A stretch of DNA of 64,000 nt from contig CM053141.1 in the NCBI GenBank assembly GCA_028571685.1, positions 75,625,833-75,689,832 on the forward strand, in the 5' to 3' direction. Position numbers and translations under genes: made by a program. Of this stretch, positions 60,766 to 64,000 are shown piece after piece. This DNA comes from Heterohyrax brucei (taxonomy: Eukaryota; Chordata; Mammalia; Hyracoidea; Procaviidae). The notes under the pieces are model-generated. The model did no database searches, was not told where the DNA came from, and was given only the letters and a program-made list of their open reading frames with translations. Position 1 is the first letter of the stretch, and each line of letters begins with the position of its first letter.

Positions 60766-62045
60766 TATTTCATTGTAGTTTTAATTTTCCTCTCTATGAA
60801 CCATGAAAGTTTTTCATTTTTGACAAAGTTTCCCACCTCCCTTTTGCTGCTTATGCAACAGACTATGAGGGCTTTGTCTAACTCAATGTCATAAAGATTT
60901 ACTTCTGTGTTTTCTTCTAAGAATTTTAAAAATTTAGCCTATGCACTTAATTTTACGATCTAGTTTGAGTTAAATTTTGTATATGGTGTGAGGTGCCGGG
61001 AGCCAGCTCCAGCAGGGTTTTGGGACCACGAAGGTAGGGAGCGGTGTCGGCAAAAGAAAGGAGACTGAGACAACTAGAAGTCTGAAGAATGGCAGCCTGC
61101 TAAGGTCTGTCTTTATTTTTTATAATTGAGGTGACGTGATTGTCACCCTATTTTTTTCATCATGTAAGCTATTGGCTAGCAAGAAACTGACCCCTCGTGC
61201 TCTCCTTTTTCTTGTTAATTGTCAAGTCCTTCTAGATAATGTCCCGAGGCAGGTGTGTTGCGGTGATAATTGACAGTGAAAACAAAGTTGTGCTTTGAGC
61301 TTAATGGTTCTATTCATGTCTCGAGGTCAAGGGCACAGAAAGGGTAGACTCCTCAAAGCTCATTATAGCTGTCTCTATTTGTTCCTCCTATGTTGTTATT
61401 TTCTCTTTCTGTGAGGATAGTAAGTGCCTACCGTCCCCCAACCTTAAATTGTTCTAAGAAGAATATTTCTTTAGTGTTTATTCATTTGTCATACCAATTA
61501 TAATAAACTTGGGAGCCTATCTATCTTCCTGCTGTAGGGAGTGAGATGTCTATTTCTAAAAGTTGTGTGGAGTGTTGTCCTTGGGAAGCTTCCCAGGGGC
61601 TTTCCTGTAATCTTATGTTAAGTGCAGTTGGGGAAAGCCAGCGGAGTCAGGCCGGCCTCAGTATTCCTAGGCTGGGCATGCTGTGTTGCAATTCATTAAG
61701 CTGAGGGGGTTGCAAAACCCTTCTCAGAAAGTGTCTTCTTTCATCCTTGTGCCGGGAGATAACAGGGTATTTTTGAGGAAGATTTACTTAGGGTACAAAA
61801 TATCTTTAGGGAGAGTTGGCCAAAAATATATCAAGGGAGAAATGCATCTGCTTGTCATCACACAGGCATATAGCTCTGCTCATAGAGGCCTTTGTGGGTA
61901 ACGGGCCTCGGCAGTGAGGTAGGTAGGGGGTCTAGATGCATTCTTTTTCATATGAATATCTAACTGCCCCAACACCAGTTGTTGAAAAGACTATTGTTTT
62001 CCCCATTTAATTATCTCGGCACCTTTGTTGAAAATCGGTAGTTTG
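60766..62045 (-). mobile_element. L1 LINE ORF2 fragment split by a solo ERV LTR
   Basis: Antisense L1: tttgagttaaattttgtata, then tggtgtgagg to the left of the LTR, and ggtctagatgcattcttttt, atatgaatatctaactgccc to the right, then accagttgttgaaaagacta. Contiguous L1 once the LTR is removed. Confidence 0.88.
60994..61913 (-). mobile_element. Solo ERV LTR, 920 bp, ERVK-like by duplication length
   Basis: Plus-strand ends are tgccgggagcc and gggcctcggca, i.e. TG...CA termini. GTGAGG at 60988-60993 and 61914-61919 is a perfect 6-bp target duplication. An AATAAA signal on the minus strand near 61115-61120, about 125 bp from the LTR end, sets the orientation. No gag, pol or env sequence is attached. 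The 6-bp duplication and the length fit class II (beta-like) ERV LTRs; that class call is inference. Confidence 0.9.
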
Positions 62046-63290
62046 TTGAATCTGTATGTTTACACCTTTTGCCAACTTAAAAAAAAAAGCTTTAAAAAGT
62101 TTTGAGACATTATTTATTTATTTTTAGTTTCACTCTGTTTCTTATCTCTTTCCAGGTCTCTGATAGCATCAATGTTAGATTTTTTGTTAGAGTCACACAA
62201 TTCTGTTAATTTTGTTTTTTCAGTCTCTTCTCTCTCTGTTGTACAATTGTATGATTTCTATTGTTCTATCTTTGAGCTCACTGATTTCCTCTTTCCCTTC
62301 ATTCTGTTTTTGAGCCCATATTTTGAGTTTTTACTTCAAAGACTACATTTCTCAGTTCTAAATTTTCAACTTGTTTCTTTTTATCTTCTCTTTGCTGAAA
62401 CCTACTTTTTCATTTGTTTCAAGTGTTTTTGCAATTCCCAAGAAAGAAGATCCAACTGAATGCAGAAAGTATCAAACAGTATCATTAATATCACAGGTAA
62501 GTAGGTAGCAGCTAAGTGCTTAATCACTATGTGACCAGGGCTCTGTTAATGTCTACTTTGAAATCTGTGTCAGATATTTCTAACATCTCCATCGTCCTGG
62601 GCAACAACTGTTAACTGATAGTTTTCAGTTTGCGATCTTTCTGATTACTGATGTATTGATTTTCATTTGAAAACTCGACATTATGGGTATTATGTTACAA
62701 AGCTTTCAATATTTAAACCTATTTTAGCAGGCTTTCTTGATAAGCTCCAACAGGAGATGCGGGCAGCAGTGGTTGTGGGGGATAAGAGGGTCATCTAGTT
62801 ACTGCAAGGTCAGATGAGAAGTTCAGGTTGCCCTCCCAGCCTCCATTTACATCAGGATGTTGTTCCTTAAGATGCTGTTCCTTAAGAGTTCAGGTGAAAG
62901 TCCAGGCTCCCTATTAGGTGTTCTGTGACATTGCCTCTGAGAGAGAAGATAGTTAAGGTACCTCATTATAGTCTCCTGAAGGTAAAAGTCTAGGTTGTCC
63001 AGTAGGCTTTTGCTGGCATGAATGGGATGAGGTCACAAGCTGTCTCCTTGATATTTGGATTGAGAGGAGTGGGCGTGGTTATTGTCTAAGAGTTTTCTGT
63101 CAGCTATGTTGCTCCTTTCCTGGTCCAAGGTTGACCTGCTCCTTCACTTTGCCTTTCTGATTCTTCTAGTGTTTGTTTTATACGTAATGTCCTGGATTTT
63201 TAGCTATACTTAGTGGGAGGAATGGGGGAAAGTATGCTTACCTCTTCTTCCCACAGTGGAAGTCTAAATATACTTTATTGTAAATGGAAT
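62046..63290 (-). repeat. Old L1M-type LINE fragments
   Basis: Antisense old L1-like sequence: tctatctttgagctcactga, atctccatcgtcctgggcaa, ggtcatctagttactgcaag. An A-run at 62081-62091 suggests a tail at the left. A chimeric RTE/SINE fragment interrupts it at 62434-62543. Confidence 0.6.
62434..62543. mobile_element. Chimeric fragment: RTE piece fused to SINE head
   Basis: 62435-62495 (cccaagaaagaagatccaac, then aacagtatcattaatatcac) is RTE in plus orientation. 62496-62543 (gtagcagctaagtgcttaat, then cactatgtgaccagggctct) is the head of an AfroSINE in minus orientation. Neither part has its 3' end. Confidence 0.7.
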
Positions 63291-63466
63291 CATATTTTAA
63301 ATGCTGGAAGGTATTAATACTTAAAGGAATTTTGAAGCTAATTATATCCTGTATTTTGGGTTTGCTTTAAATGACAAATGCATATAGATTACTTAGACAT
63401 TTCTGAACACTGATCATTACCTGTCCTCTTTCAAAATACAGATTAAATTCTTCTAAATAATTATTT
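63291..63466. other. No gene recognised
   Basis: Short AT-rich interval between old LINE sequence and an AfroSINE; nothing identifiable. Confidence 0.35.
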
Positions 63467-63672
63467 AAGGAGTCCTGGTGGCACAGTGGTTAAGCACTCA
63501 GCTGTAACTGAAAAGTCAGTGATTCAAACCCATGAACTGCTCTGCAAGAGAAAGATGTGGTAGTCTGTTTTCATAAAGATTATACCCTTGGAAATCCCAT
63601 GGGGCAGGTCTACCCTGTCCTATAGGGTCATTATGAATTGGATTTGACTCAACGGCAATGCATTTGGAGTTT
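63467..63672 (+). mobile_element. AfroSINE, full-length longer variant
   Basis: ggagtcctggtggcacagtg head, gagaaagatgtggtagtctg centre, aggtctaccctgtcctatag body, ending actcaacggcaatgcatttg. It is flanked by TAAATAATTATTT (63454-63466) and TAAATAATTACTT (63673-63685). Confidence 0.95.
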
Positions 63673-63689
63673 TAAATAATTACTTGAAA

Positions 63690-64000
63690 ACATTTTCTTG
63701 GGGACATCTAACTCAATTGGCATAATATGGTCCATAAAGAAAATGTTCTACATCTGACTGTAGTAAGTAGTAACTGGGGATCTTAAAAGCCTGTGAGTGG
63801 CCACCTAAGATACATCCAGTGATTGCGTCCCAGCTGGAGCAATGGGGAATCAAGAAGATCACAGGCACAAGGGAAAGCCTAATGTACCATAACTACTATA
63901 AACTGGATCAGACTGAGCCCAGAACAGCTAATGGAGACTAGTTACTACCACTGACCCTTCTGGCAGGGATCACATTAGAGGTTCCTGGACAAGGTAGAAG
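63690..64000 (+). mobile_element. L1 LINE 3' UTR, running off the window
   Basis: taactggggatcttaaaagc, then ctgtgagtggccacctaaga, cctaatgtaccataactact. This is the same kind of 3' UTR text as at 4800-5000. The element continues beyond position 64000. Confidence 0.7.

Noticed and set aside
60994-61913. Possible endogenous provirus
   Set aside because: Only one LTR is present, with the target duplication directly on both sides and no internal gag, pol or env sequence.
1-64000. Retrogenes typical of elephants, such as extra TP53 or LIF copies
   Set aside because: No stretch resembled these coding sequences when I read both strands; the open frames are accounted for by LINEs, LTRs or chance.
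1-64000. Ruminant origin, because BovB-like RTE copies are abundant
   Set aside because: The abundant SINEs are of AfroSINE type, and I saw no ruminant Bov-tA or Bov-A2 SINEs. The RTE lineage is also known from Afrotheria.

Overview
This window looks like a repeat-saturated intergenic stretch of a mammalian nuclear genome, almost certainly from an afrotherian and most likely an elephant or close paenungulate relative. The diagnostic signal is a tRNA-derived SINE of AfroSINE type, with a head reading like gtggcacagtggttaag and a body reading gggcagttctactctgt. It occurs about 25 times on both strands. Alongside it are many copies of a BovB-like RTE LINE whose 3' end is (c)aacaacaaca, L1 LINEs with an unfamiliar 3' UTR, and MaLR-like solo LTRs that start tgtcatggattgaattgtg. 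I recognised no host protein-coding gene, tRNA gene, rRNA or CpG island. The species call is inferred from the repeats only.

Layout. 1-5478: an L1 on the plus strand with a nearly complete but decayed ORF2, split by a solo LTR. 5479-15765: mostly old sequence (MIR, L2-like and ancient LINE relics) with scattered RTE 3' ends. 15766-18858: a full-length but decayed RTE on the minus strand, next to a 22-bp minisatellite. 18859-24945: old sequence, a DNA transposon fossil, AfroSINEs, a solo LTR inside a SINE and an L1 3' UTR. 24946-27582: an RTE on the plus strand carrying a solo LTR and a SINE. 27583-37217: the least repeat-dense part, with MIRs, two LTR remnants, a rearranged local duplication at 32.2-33.1 kb, a MITE-like inverted repeat at 36.7-37.2 kb and one exon-like open frame at 31966-32166. 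37218-40027: an L1 on the minus strand. 40028-47237: AfroSINEs, including one inserted inside another, and an RTE fragment. 47238-50325: one RTE broken by a solo LTR and five SINE-derived pieces. 50326-64000: dense nesting of L1s and RTEs, including a full-length RTE inserted inside another RTE and a 920-bp solo ERV LTR inside an L1.

The elements relate as enzyme donors and passengers. RTE and L1 reverse transcriptases are the likely sources of the SINE and LINE copies. All LINE reading frames seen here are broken, so nothing in the window appears able to move by itself. The target-site duplications and nesting give a relative order of insertions. I found no new multi-gene system. The most interesting observations are a set of ultra-short, tail-only SINE insertions (one of 24 bp with a perfect 14-bp target duplication), the rearranged duplication at 32-33 kb, the RTE-in-RTE nest and the long inverted repeat at 36.7 kb.
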